A DNA stretch of 64,000 nt from Glycomyces sambucus (lineage in GTDB: Bacteria > Actinomycetota > Actinomycetes > Mycobacteriales > Micromonosporaceae): positions 62,001 through 126,000 of the forward strand of contig NZ_FNGF01000005.1 in the NCBI RefSeq assembly GCF_900102815.1. The letters are read 5' to 3'. The notes beneath the pieces were generated by a model. That model was not told the DNA's origin, did not search any database, and saw nothing but the letters and a program-made list of their open reading frames with translations. Below are positions 25,639 to 33,462 of the stretch, piece after piece. The first letter of the stretch is position 1, and each line of letters starts with the position of its first letter. The position numbers and the translations under genes were made by a program.

Positions 25639-25917
25639 TCAGAGTTCGAACGGCTCCTCGACGCGCAACTGCTCTGCGAGGTCCTTCGGGGTGTCCGGCG
25701 ACAGCTCGATCTTGCCCAGCAGCTCCCGAAAGAGCGCCTTGTCGTCGGCGGCGACCGGGATCCCGTCGGCGACGAGCGCGCTCGCGAGCTCGGCCGCGGC
25801 GAGGCCCCACTCTCCCACGGAGAACGCGCTGCGGACGCCCTGCGCGTACGGTGGCCGCACCCGGTCGCCGTAGCGCTCGACGAGTCCTTCGACCTTCGCC
25901 GCGTACTGTCCTGCCAT
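25639..25917 (-). CDS. MafI-like immunity protein for the EndoU toxin
   Basis: 92 aa from ATG 25915-25917 with GAAGGA upstream. An all-helical-looking small protein (GQYAAKVEGLVERYGDRVRP, SAFSVGEWGLAAAELASALV, DKALFRELLGKIEL) resembling MafI-family immunity proteins, which are encoded directly after secreted toxins and neutralise their C-terminal nuclease domains. Here it follows an EndoU-like toxin gene by 16 nt on the same strand, exactly the expected toxin-immunity order. The longer frame to 25989 overlaps the toxin and is rejected. Confidence 0.75.
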   Translation of the reverse strand: MAGQYAAKVEGLVERYGDRVRPPYAQGVRSAFSVGEWGLAAAELASALVADGIPVAADDKALFRELLGKIELSPDTPKDLAEQLRVEEPFEL

Positions 25918-25933
25918 CGTTCGCCGTCCTTCG

Positions 25934-26590
25934 CTAGTTGAACACGACGCCGTCGCCGCCCAACGGGTAAGCGGACCAGACGGTACCATCCCGGTTGAGC
26001 AGCACTTCGATCTCCACGCCGTCGACCACGCCGGTCACGCGGTACCCGCCGCCGGGCCGCGGAGCGGGCTCTGAACCCGGATTGCGGGCGACATCGGAGA
26101 TGTTGTCCATGATCTGCTCGTCCGTCCACCGCTCCGGGAACTCGGTCTTGCCGGGGTTCCCCGAGCCGGGGGCGTGCCCGCCGCCGAGCAGTTCGCCCGA
26201 GTCGTAATCCCATTCGCCGTCGAGGATGTGGACCTGGCGCTTGTCGGGAATGTTCCCGAGGTTCGTCATCTCTGCGAGCTGTTCGTCCGTCCAGCGCCTG
26301 GTGGTGTCCGGAGTGCCCGGGACATCGGGCTGTCCGTCGCCGTCCGAGTCGCCGGCGCGCCCGCTCTCCGCCTCGGCTTTGGCGGTGTCGTGGACTTCGG
26401 CCATCTCGGTGGAGGCGTTCTTGCCCTGGAAGTTCAGGCGCTCCTGGCGCTCCGCGGAGTCCTTCGGGCGGCCGGTCAGCGGGTCGACGTCACCGCCGTC
26501 GCCGTCCGGCCCGTCGGGGCCGTCGCCTTTCGGTTTGGCCATGAGGAGGCCGACACCGAGCAGCACCAGCAGCTTCAACGCTCTGCGCAT
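25934..26590 (-). CDS. Exported EndoU-type nuclease toxin
   Basis: 218 aa. The N-terminus (RRALKLLVLLGVGLLMA) is a signal or anchor helix, followed by an acidic Gly/Asp/Pro linker. The C-terminal 100 residues match bacterial EndoU toxins: HILDG (His121), a GGGH loop (His139), PGKTEFP (Lys148), the WTDEQIMDNISDVA helix, and a final strand pair ending WSAYP, where EndoU has a conserved Tyr. EndoU enzymes cleave RNA (tRNA) in rival cells. The WTDEQ stretch is also duplicated earlier (RRWTDEQLAEMTNLG). It lies 3 nt after the WXG/PPE-like gene instead of being fused to it, an unusual split. The MafI-like immunity gene follows. Confidence 0.8.
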   Translation of the reverse strand: MRRALKLLVLLGVGLLMAKPKGDGPDGPDGDGGDVDPLTGRPKDSAERQERLNFQGKNASTEMAEVHDTAKAEAESGRAGDSDGDGQPDVPGTPDTTRRWTDEQLAEMTNLGNIPDKRQVHILDGEWDYDSGELLGGGHAPGSGNPGKTEFPERWTDEQIMDNISDVARNPGSEPAPRPGGGYRVTGVVDGVEIEVLLNRDGTVWSAYPLGGDGVVFN

Positions 26591-26593
26591 GCC

Positions 26594-27295
26594 TCACACC
26601 CCCAGCAGGGTCTTGAGGTTGGTGAGCGACTGCACGAGCGCCATGCCGTAGCCCATGATGATGCCCGCCCACTTCACGACCGCCGCCACGATCTGCGCGG
26701 CGATGACCGGGATCGTGACCACGAAGATCGCCTCGATCGCCCACACGATCACGTGCCCGACCAGCTCGGCGATGAGATCCCTGACGATCTCGTGCGTGAT
26801 CTGCACCAGGCTCCCGGCGCCCTCGGTCGCCGCCGCCATCGCCTCAGCGGTCGCCGCCAATGCCGACGCCGACGTGACGTTGTGCGCCATGAGCGACTTG
26901 TACGCGTCGGCCGCGTCCCCGGTCCAGGACGGCATGTCGCCGTCCAGGTGCGCGGTCAGGTCCTCGACGATCGCCAGCAGCTCCCCGGACATGTTGCTCC
27001 AGGTCTGGGCGTGCGCCATGACCACGTCGGCCTTCCCCGTGACCTCCTGGAGCATCTCCCGCAGCGGCTCGAAGTACTCCAGGGCCCAGCCGATCCCGGC
27101 CGACAGCAGGGCGCTGAACGGGTCGAGCACCGACCCCACGACCTCCAGCGCGAACCCGCCCCCGGCGAGCAGGTCGTCGACCCAGCCTTCGGACTTGAAC
27201 GCGTCGATCATGCCGTGGTACGAGTCGAGCGGCCCCGCGCCCGTGTACCACTGGTTGGTCGACTGCACCGGCGCGACCAGCGGATTGTCGGACAT
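26594..27295 (-). CDS. WXG100/PPE-like ESX secretion substrate domain protein
   Basis: 233 aa from ATG 27293-27295. Residues 90-150 form a helical hairpin of the WXG100 type (VVMAHAQTWSNMSGELLAIV, then MPSWTGDAADAYKSLMAH, with W-T-G in the turn). Hydrophobic helices follow at about 175-225 (HVIVWAIEAIFVVTIPVIAA). Such domains normally form the N-terminal export module of actinobacterial ESX (type VII) polymorphic toxins. Here the protein stops just before the toxin gene, so the two products would have to associate. It is preceded 2 nt by the EspC-like gene. Frames further upstream are shadows of that gene. Confidence 0.78.
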   Translation of the reverse strand: MSDNPLVAPVQSTNQWYTGAGPLDSYHGMIDAFKSEGWVDDLLAGGGFALEVVGSVLDPFSALLSAGIGWALEYFEPLREMLQEVTGKADVVMAHAQTWSNMSGELLAIVEDLTAHLDGDMPSWTGDAADAYKSLMAHNVTSASALAATAEAMAAATEGAGSLVQITHEIVRDLIAELVGHVIVWAIEAIFVVTIPVIAAQIVAAVVKWAGIIMGYGMALVQSLTNLKTLLGV

Positions 27296-27297
27296 CG

Positions 27298-27618
27298 TCA
27301 CCGCCCCATCCGGTCGCGCAGCTCTGTGAACGCCGACTGCGAGTCGGTGTCGCTGACCTCGTACTCCTCGGCGGCCGCTCGCAGCGCGCTCGCCGCGATG
27401 GTGAAGTTCTCCGCCAGGAACGACGTGATGTCGTCCTGCTTCTGGTGACGCTCCTCCAGGCACCCGGAGATCCACCCGCACAGGGTCCCGTACGCCTCGT
27501 CGTCCTGCTCGATGTAGTTGCTGGCATTCATGACCTGGTCGAACCGTGCTTTGACTGTCTCCAGGTACCGCGCGTGCTCCCGCAGCTCCTCGGGATCGAC
27601 GTCGAATCCACCCGCCAT
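27298..27618 (-). CDS. EspC-like type VII secretion target/chaperone
   Basis: 106 aa helical protein: GFDVDPEELREHARYLETVK, then VMNASNYIEQDDEAYGTLCG and AAEEYEVSDTDSQSAFTEL. The VDPEELR start and the Y-x-x-x-D/E pattern (YEVSD) near the end resemble EspC/DUF2580 proteins, small WXG100-related ESX substrates that dimerise with the toxin's WXG/PPE domain and carry the export signal. It sits between a YbaB-like gene (5 nt upstream) and the WXG/PPE-like gene (2 nt downstream), the standard order for these cassettes. Confidence 0.8.
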   Translation of the reverse strand: MAGGFDVDPEELREHARYLETVKARFDQVMNASNYIEQDDEAYGTLCGWISGCLEERHQKQDDITSFLAENFTIAASALRAAAEEYEVSDTDSQSAFTELRDRMGR

Positions 27619-27623
27619 GCGGC

Positions 27624-28010
27624 TCAGGCCTCCTCGTCCGGCTTGGGCATCAACTGGGACCGCACGCGGTTCGCGATCGCCTGCCCCGCAGCCGAGTCGG
27701 TGCCCATCGTCTCCGAGATGATCGCCGCCGAAGCCTCCGCCATCTGCACCCGCGCAGCCGCGACCGCCGCCAGAATCGCCTGCCCCGTGTACTCCGTGTC
27801 GATCCGCCGCGTGCGCTCGCTCAGCTGCACGTCGACCATGTTCCCGCTGGAGTCCACAGTGACCCTGACGAGCCCCTCCGGATCGGCACCGACCGCCTTG
27901 AGCTCACCGAACCGGCTGCTCATCTCCTGCGTATCGGCGGCCAGCCGATCGATCCGGCCCTTCCACCCCTCAAGGTGCCGCCTGGATGCCTCCGGGTCGG
28001 GGATGCCCAT
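27624..28010 (-). CDS. YbaB/EbfC family protein
   Basis: 128 aa: a helix (SRRHLEGWKGRIDRLAADTQ), a beta sheet (GADPEGLVRVTVDSSGNMVD, VQLSERTRRI) and a C-terminal helix (VAAARVQMAEASAAIISETM), the YbaB/EbfC nucleoid-associated fold. In actinobacteria, divergent YbaB-like genes often start ESX-linked toxin cassettes and may be structural or regulatory. It is the first gene of the five-gene minus-strand operon. The 153-nt region upstream (28011-28163) should hold the promoter, but I recognise no clear box. Confidence 0.82.
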   Translation of the reverse strand: MGIPDPEASRRHLEGWKGRIDRLAADTQEMSSRFGELKAVGADPEGLVRVTVDSSGNMVDVQLSERTRRIDTEYTGQAILAAVAAARVQMAEASAAIISETMGTDSAAGQAIANRVRSQLMPKPDEEA

Positions 28011-28163
28011 GTGCGCTCCTGCTCTTCAGTTGGGAAACGGCACAAGGGGTCATGCGCCGGACACGATTCGAGAGTCTATCGGACTTCGGCAAACCGGACG
28101 GGACGCCCGCTTGCCACCAGCATCGATGCGACTCGCGAGCGTCCCGAATTCCCGTTGGGGCCG

Positions 28164-28469
28164 TTACTCCTTCAGCAGAACCGTGACGCCGAGTGCGTGG
28201 TCGAGGTCGTCCGCCAGGGTGAAGACGCTCTTGCCGCCGCAGAGGCCGACATGGGATCCGAAGGCGCGGTTCACGAAGGACCACCCGCCCCCCGAGTCGC
28301 CCTTCACCGTGTAGGCGTCCTTCATGCGGATCAGGCTCTCGGTGAGGTACCCCTCCAAGGTGCAGGAGTAGAAGATGTTCTGGACCCCGGCAGAGCACCG
28401 CCGGACGTCGGTCTTGCGTCCGAAGACGCAGATCGTCTCGCCCACGGAGAACTCGCGACTAGTCCCGAT
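28164..28469 (-). pseudogene. 5'-truncated S1 (streptogrisin-like) serine protease remnant
   Basis: About 102 codons. The sequence VGETICVFGRKTDVRRC, then VKGDSGGGWSF with the catalytic-Ser GDSGG motif, then GLCGGKSVFTLADDLDHALG is the C-terminal half of a streptogrisin/trypsin-like protease. The His and Asp catalytic residues and the signal peptide are missing. The remnant begins right after the TAG stop of the upstream LppU-like gene and is in the same frame as it; no initiation site fits a functional enzyme. It is best read as the relic of a deletion or rearrangement. Confidence 0.8.
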
Positions 28470-29582
28470 CTACAGCCACCCCCAGCAGACCGTGAACGAC
28501 AGCTCGGGGAAGTCGGGGACCTCCTCGTACGCCCAGCCCCAGCCGTTGCACCAGCTCTCGCCGTCGACGATCTCGTTGGTGCGGCCGGTGACGTAGGCGT
28601 TGCCGTCGTCGCAGTCGGACACGAACTCGGCGTACGTGTAGTCGGAGTTCATGGACAGGCAGTCGTCGATCTCGGCGTACCCGATGTCCCCGCTGGCGTA
28701 CATCATCTGGAGGCACAGCGTGGTGTCCAGATAGGTCGAACCGGTCGAGTAGGCGAGGCCGTAGATGTAGTAGGTGGAGTCGCTGCACGAGCTGGTGCTG
28801 GACTGGCCGTCGAGCCGTTCGATGACCTTGAACGCGCCGTCCTGGCAGTCGATGACGTACCAGGCGCTGCCCGCGACGGAGGTGCCGTACACGCACTGGT
28901 CGACCTGCGCGTGGTACGCGTCGTCGCCGTCCATCACGTTGTAGCTCAGGCACAGCACACGGTCGACCCCGGTGGAGTTGACGGCGAGGTTGACGCTCGG
29001 CATGCCGTCGCAGGACGCCAGGTCGCTGGTGCCCTCGACGATGTCGACCGTCTCGAAGGCCCCGGCCCCGCACACGGCCGTCTCCAGGTCCGGCGTGGTC
29101 TCGTCGCCGTTGTTGTAGAAGCAGTCGCCGATCACGGCGTCGGCCACCGGGTCGGCGACGACCGCCTCGGTCGGGTCGGCACTCGAAGTGTCGCTGTCGG
29201 TGTCGCCGCCGGCGCCCCCGTCGTCGTCCGCGGTGGTGGTGCTCGGCGAGTCGGCGTCGTCGAGGGCGATCACGATGCCGGTGATGCCGAGGCCGACGAG
29301 GAGCACGATGCCGAGCGCGATGCCGACCCAGCCCGCGGCCGGGATGCCCGTGCGCTGCGGCGGGACGGCGTACTGCGGCGGCATGCCGGGATAGCCGCCC
29401 TGGTACGGGTTCGGGGCCGCGTAAGGGCCCGGCGGCGGCACCGGGGCGCCCGGCGGCGGATAGCCGATGCTGTAGCTCGTCTCCGGGCCGGGCGTGTAGC
29501 CCGGAGGGGGTCCGTAGGGCGAGCCGCTCGGGCCCTGGTTCTCGGGCGGGCCCGCATTGGGGTTGTAGGAATAGGGGTCCAT
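28470..29582 (-). CDS. Pro-rich single-pass protein with LppU-like repeats
   Basis: 370 aa. Residues 1-78 are Pro/Gly/Tyr-rich and cytoplasmic (GPPPGYTPGPETSYSIGYPP). A single membrane helix spans about 84-105 (GWVGIALGIVLLVGLGITGI). The exported part has four cysteine-paired units of the form A-V-I-G-D-C-F ... V-C-G-A-G-A-F ... V-L-C-L, resembling LppU/SCO3897-type domains. Units start near residues 150, 215, 262 and 312, and about 14 Cys suggest disulfides. A -10-like CACAAT lies 6 nt upstream of the ATG. The gene abuts a truncated serine-protease remnant in the same frame, so its C-terminus could have been set by that rearrangement. Confidence 0.72.
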   Translation of the reverse strand: MDPYSYNPNAGPPENQGPSGSPYGPPPGYTPGPETSYSIGYPPPGAPVPPPGPYAAPNPYQGGYPGMPPQYAVPPQRTGIPAAGWVGIALGIVLLVGLGITGIVIALDDADSPSTTTADDDGGAGGDTDSDTSSADPTEAVVADPVADAVIGDCFYNNGDETTPDLETAVCGAGAFETVDIVEGTSDLASCDGMPSVNLAVNSTGVDRVLCLSYNVMDGDDAYHAQVDQCVYGTSVAGSAWYVIDCQDGAFKVIERLDGQSSTSSCSDSTYYIYGLAYSTGSTYLDTTLCLQMMYASGDIGYAEIDDCLSMNSDYTYAEFVSDCDDGNAYVTGRTNEIVDGESWCNGWGWAYEEVPDFPELSFTVCWGWL

Positions 29583-29588
29583 GCGGCG

Positions 29589-29594
29589 ATTGTG
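29589..29594 (-). promoter_or_regulatory. -10 element of the LppU-like gene
   Basis: CACAAT on the minus strand lies 6 nt before the ATG, leaderless spacing. Confidence 0.4.
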
Positions 29595-29762
29595 TCAGGC
29601 AGGTGCAACCGTGCGGCGCCGCCGAACGGAGGCCGACCGATCGTCCCCGCCCGGCGGTCGGGCGACTCGGTTGTCAGGTGACGCTGCCGGGTGGTGGCGC
29701 GGGTCGGTATCGTGCTGGTGCGGCCCGATCGGGTCGGTGCGGCCTGGGAGAGGGGACGGTTC

Positions 29763-30734
29763 ATGGAGTACACGCGTGTGGGGGCGTCAGGTCTCAAGGT
29801 CAGTCGGATCGCGCTGGGGTGCATGAGCTTCGGTCAGATGCCCGGGGACGCGGACGCATGGGCGCTCGGCCCGGAGGAGTCGGCGCCGCTGTTCCGCCAG
29901 GCGGTGGAACTGGGGATCACCTTCTGGGACACCGCGAACATGTACTGGGCCGGCAGCTCGGAGGAGCTGGTCGGCAAGGCGATCAAGGAGTACACCCGCC
30001 GCGAGGACGTGGTCCTCGCCACGAAGGTGTTCTTCAAGATGCACGACGGTCCGGGCGGATCTGGGTTGTCGCGCAGGGCGATCCTGGAGCAGATCGACGC
30101 CTCCCTGGCGCGGCTCGGCACCGACTACGTCGACCTGTACCAGATCCACCGCTTCGACCCCGAGACGCCGGTCGAGGAGACCATGGAGGCCCTGCACGAC
30201 GTGGTGCGGGCGGGGAAGGTCCGGTACATCGGCGCGTCCTCGATGTGGGCCTGGCAGTTCGCCAAGATGCAGCACGTCGCCGAGGCGAACGGCTGGACCC
30301 GGTTCATCTCGATGCAGGACCAGTACAACCTGATGCAGCGCGAGGAGGAGCGCGAGATGTTCGGCCTGCTCGATGACCAGGGCGTCGGCAGCCTCCCGTG
30401 GAGCCCGCTCGCCAAGGGCCGCCTGGCCCGCCCCTGGGGGGAGCGGACGGCCCGGTCCGAGCGCGACCCGATGGCCGCCCGCTACGACGGCGACCGCGAC
30501 CGCCCGATCGTGGAGGCCGTGGCCCGCATCGCGGCAGAGCGCGGCGTGCCCATGGCGCAGATCGCCCTCGCCTGGGTCCTTGGGAAGTCCGCGGTGACCG
30601 CTCCGATCGTGGGCCCCACGAAGCCCCACCACCTCGCCGACGCCGCGGCGGCCGTCGACCTCGCACTCACCGACGACGAGGTCGCGGCCCTGGAGGAGCC
30701 GTACACACCGCGCCTGCCCACCGCCTTCAGCTAG
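29763..30734 (+). CDS. Aldo/keto reductase
   Basis: 323 aa from ATG 29763, preceded by GAGAGGGGA. A TIM-barrel NADPH-dependent oxidoreductase. The catalytic tetrad is visible: Asp and Tyr in FWDTANMYWAGSSEELVG, Lys in EDVVLATKVFFK, and His in YVDLYQIHRFDPETP. The C-terminal NADPH-binding stretch is present (AWVLGKSAVTAPIVGPTKPH). It resembles the YajO/potassium-channel-beta group (FGLLDDQGVGSLPWSPLAKG). The physiological substrate is unknown. The frame extends upstream to 29691 without similarity. Confidence 0.93.
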   Translation: MEYTRVGASGLKVSRIALGCMSFGQMPGDADAWALGPEESAPLFRQAVELGITFWDTANMYWAGSSEELVGKAIKEYTRREDVVLATKVFFKMHDGPGGSGLSRRAILEQIDASLARLGTDYVDLYQIHRFDPETPVEETMEALHDVVRAGKVRYIGASSMWAWQFAKMQHVAEANGWTRFISMQDQYNLMQREEEREMFGLLDDQGVGSLPWSPLAKGRLARPWGERTARSERDPMAARYDGDRDRPIVEAVARIAAERGVPMAQIALAWVLGKSAVTAPIVGPTKPHHLADAAAAVDLALTDDEVAALEEPYTPRLPTAFS

Positions 30735-30881
30735 CCGCGCACGACGTTCCGCACGCACCGGCGCACCAGGTTCGATCGAGACCCGTTCACGTGCAACGCC
30801 TCTCGGGTACGAAACCTGATACGCCGGTGCGCCGGCCCACCCCGATCGACCGGGACGGGGGCGGCCACGGCCTGAAGCTCA

Positions 30882-30887
30882 TACAAT
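30882..30887 (+). promoter_or_regulatory. -10 element of the SNF2 helicase gene
   Basis: TACAAT, an excellent -10 hexamer, lies 28 nt before ATG 30916. This leaves a short leader containing the Shine-Dalgarno CAGGAG. Confidence 0.6.
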
Positions 30888-30915
30888 GGGGACCCTCCCG
30901 ACCCCAGGAGCCCCC

Positions 30916-33099
30916 ATGGCCGACACTGCCCGCGACAGGCGGCAGATCCGCACGCACGCCCGCGAGCAGGTCGCGCACGCCCGCGATACGCTGCGGCAGT
31001 ACGAGACGCTGGCCTCCGCACCAGCGCGGCTGCGCAAAGCCGTTCGCGCGCACGCCGACGCGGTAGCGAGCGAGGACGCCTCAGGCCGGCTCGTGACGAT
31101 GCGGATCACCGAGCTCAAGAAGGTCGCAAAGGGACTTCGCCTGACGCGGCTCGAAGAGGCCGGGATCACCACGGTCGCCGACGTGCTCGCGAACTCGCGC
31201 GAGCAGCTGCTGTCCGTCCCGGGCGTCGGCGCGCAGACCGTCGACGAGGTCAAGGCCGCGGCCGAGATGCTCGCCGCCCGCTTCGCCGCCGACACGCGCC
31301 CCAAGTTCGACCCGGACCGGCGCGACCCGCGGCAGACGCGCATCCTGGCCCATCTGCGGGCCGAGCAGACCGCGACCGCCGCGGTGGACGAGCTGCGCGA
31401 GGCCGTGTACCGCTTCCGCGAGCGCGCCCTGCCGTACTTCGCCGCCGCCGACCGGGCCGGCAGCCGCCTCGCCATGCTGTTCGCAAGGCGCAAGCGCAAA
31501 GCCGAGACCCTGGCCGGGCTCGAAGTCCTCGAAGGCGTCAACGCCGACCCCGAGACCCGTGCCCTGGAACGGGATCTCGCCGCCGCGCTCGACCGCGCGA
31601 AGCCCGAGCGCTGGACCTCCGACGAGCTGTGGCGCGACTACGAGGACCGGGCCGCGAGCGTCAACACGCAGCTTGCCAAGCTCACCGGCACCGATGTCGA
31701 GGACGCCGAGAACACCGAGGACTTCGTCGGCGGCGAACTGCGGCAGGAGATCGAGACGCTGCCGCTCGACCGCTCGCTCCTGCGCACCGACCTGCGCTAC
31801 TACCAGCTGTTCGGCGCGAAGTACGTGATCCACCAGCGGAAGGCGATCATCGGCGACGAGATGGGCCTGGGCAAGACCATCCAGGCCCTCGCCGCCGCCG
31901 CGCACCTCGCCGCGAAGGGCCAGAAGCGCTGCCTCGTCATCTGCCCGGCGAGCGTCGTCCCCAACTGGCTCAACGAGATCCGCAAGCACACTCACCTCGA
32001 CGCGTTCGGCCTCCACGGGCCGGACCGGGAGGAGCAGGCCCGCAGGTGGCTGCGCCGCGGCGGGGTCGCGGTGACCACGTTCAACACCATCGACCGCCTC
32101 GAGTCGATGCCGCAGCGCTCGAAGCTCGCGCTCCTCATCGTCGACGAGGCCCACTACATCAAGAACCCGAACGCGAAGCGCAGCATGGCGGTCGGCGCCG
32201 CGATCGCCCGCTCCAAACGTGCGCTCCTGCTGTCCGGCACGCCGATGGAGAACCGCGTCAAGGAGTTCCAGTCCCTCATCGGCCACCTGCGGCCCGACCT
32301 GGCCGAGCGGGTCGGCGAGGGCGACGAGGTCGTCGGCGCCGAGGACTTCCGGCGGACGGTCGCCCCGGTCTACCTGCGGCGCAACCAGGAGGACGTGCTC
32401 ACCGAACTGCCCGAGAAGATCGAGGTCGAGGAGTGGGTGCAGTTCAACGCCGAGGACGAGGACGAGTACCGCGAGCAGGTGCGGCGCCGCAACCTCATGG
32501 GCATGCGCCGCGCCTCCTCCGCGATGCCCGGTTCGGCGAAGCTGGAGCGCCTGGCCGAACTCATCGAGGACGCGGGGGACGAGGGCCAGAAGGTCATCGT
32601 GTTCTCGTACTTCCTCGACGTGCTCAAGGCCGTCGGCGAACGGGTCGGCGACCACGCCATCGGACCGATCTCCGGCAAGATCGCCGCGCCGAAGCGCCAG
32701 GCCATGGTCGACGAGTTCGCGCGCCGCAAGGGCCCGGCGGTGATCCTCGCGCAGATCGAGGCCGGCGGCGTCGGCCTCAACATCCAGGCCGCCTCCGTGG
32801 TCGTCCTCGCCGAGCCCCAGTGGAAGCCGAGCATCGAGCAGCAGGCCGTCGCCCGCGCCCACCGCATGGGCCAGACCCGCCGCGTCCAGGTCCACCGCCT
32901 CCTCGCCAAGGACGGCGTCGACGAGCGCATCCGCGAAGTCCAGGAGCACAAGGAACTCCTCTTCGAGCACTACGCCCGCCACTCCGACGCCAAGGGCACC
33001 GGCGCCATGGCCACCGCCACCGCCGTCGCCACCCGCGAAGACGACTCGATGGAACAACGCATCATCGCCGCGGAAAGGACCAGGCTCGGCCTCGGCTGA
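30916..33099 (+). CDS. SNF2/RapA-type helicase with N-terminal HhH region
   Basis: 727 aa from ATG 30916 (CAGGAG 6 nt upstream). The N-terminal 120 residues include a helix-hairpin-helix-like segment (LEEAGITTVADVLANSREQL, then SVPGVGAQTVDEVKAAA). The SNF2 core has Walker A GDEMGLGKTIQ near residue 314, DEAH (LIVDEAHYIKNP) near 411, LLLSGTPMENR and helicase C motifs (KVIVFSYFLDVLKAVGERV, QIEAGGVGLNIQAAS, QQAVARAHRMGQTRRVQVHR). An ATP-driven DNA/chromatin or RNA-polymerase remodeller. The gene stands alone; its role in repair or transcription recycling is inferred from the family. Confidence 0.92.
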   Translation: MADTARDRRQIRTHAREQVAHARDTLRQYETLASAPARLRKAVRAHADAVASEDASGRLVTMRITELKKVAKGLRLTRLEEAGITTVADVLANSREQLLSVPGVGAQTVDEVKAAAEMLAARFAADTRPKFDPDRRDPRQTRILAHLRAEQTATAAVDELREAVYRFRERALPYFAAADRAGSRLAMLFARRKRKAETLAGLEVLEGVNADPETRALERDLAAALDRAKPERWTSDELWRDYEDRAASVNTQLAKLTGTDVEDAENTEDFVGGELRQEIETLPLDRSLLRTDLRYYQLFGAKYVIHQRKAIIGDEMGLGKTIQALAAAAHLAAKGQKRCLVICPASVVPNWLNEIRKHTHLDAFGLHGPDREEQARRWLRRGGVAVTTFNTIDRLESMPQRSKLALLIVDEAHYIKNPNAKRSMAVGAAIARSKRALLLSGTPMENRVKEFQSLIGHLRPDLAERVGEGDEVVGAEDFRRTVAPVYLRRNQEDVLTELPEKIEVEEWVQFNAEDEDEYREQVRRRNLMGMRRASSAMPGSAKLERLAELIEDAGDEGQKVIVFSYFLDVLKAVGERVGDHAIGPISGKIAAPKRQAMVDEFARRKGPAVILAQIEAGGVGLNIQAASVVVLAEPQWKPSIEQQAVARAHRMGQTRRVQVHRLLAKDGVDERIREVQEHKELLFEHYARHSDAKGTGAMATATAVATREDDSMEQRIIAAERTRLGLG

Positions 33100-33205
33100 G
33101 CTGTCGACCGGGCCGCGACTTGCTTTCCGAGGAGCGGCCCTAGCCGCTCAACGATGCCGTCGCCGCCCAGGTGGGTTGGCCTCGGCCGGACCCTAGACAG
33201 CAAGA

Positions 33206-33228
33206 AAGCCAGGTCTTTGACCTGGCTT
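33206..33228 (-). terminator. Intrinsic terminator of tRNA-Arg
   Basis: A perfect 10-bp stem (33206-33215 with 33219-33228) and 3-nt loop lies 8 nt beyond the tRNA CCA end. On the minus strand it is followed by TTTCTTG. Confidence 0.85.
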
Positions 33229-33236
33229 CTCTGTAG

Positions 33237-33312
33237 TGGTGCGCCGCGAGGGATTCGAACCCCCAACCTTCTGATCCGTAGTCAGATGCTCTATCCGTTG
33301 AGCTAGCGGCGC
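33237..33312 (-). tRNA. tRNA-Arg(ACG)
   Basis: The minus-strand cloverleaf starts GCGCCGC at 33312 and ends GCGGCGC-A-CCA at 33237. The anticodon arm TCTGA-CTACGGA-TCAGA has a 7-nt loop with anticodon ACG (Arg, CGN; A34 normally becomes inosine). The T arm GGGGGTTCGAATCCC is canonical, and CCA is encoded. A 38-bp copy of its central part lies 109 bp away at 33421-33458. Confidence 0.97.
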
Positions 33313-33420
33313 CTGGCCCGGTTGAGCAGGCCGGGCATAACCTTACCTGGCTCGGGATCGCGCCTGCAACCGGGTTCGATGGTGTGCTCTGGGTCATCGC
33401 GGGCGGATTGCCCCGGCCCC

Positions 33421-33458
33421 GGATTCGAACCCCCAACCTTCTGATCCGTAGTCAGATG
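33421..33458 (-). pseudogene. Partial tRNA-Arg(ACG) copy
   Basis: 38 bp identical to 33251-33288 of tRNA-Arg: part of the D-side anticodon stem, the ACG anticodon loop, variable loop and T loop. The acceptor stem and D arm are absent, so no functional tRNA can form. The fragment lies 4 nt after the stop of the upstream minus-strand gene and upstream of the intact tRNA in its reading direction. Confidence 0.9.
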
Positions 33459-33462
33459 GCGG

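Noticed and set aside
33251-33458. tRNA-Arg direct repeat as attL/attR of an integrated element
   Set aside because: The copies are only 170 bp apart, the partial copy lies on the 5' side of the tRNA, and nothing resembling element cargo lies between them.
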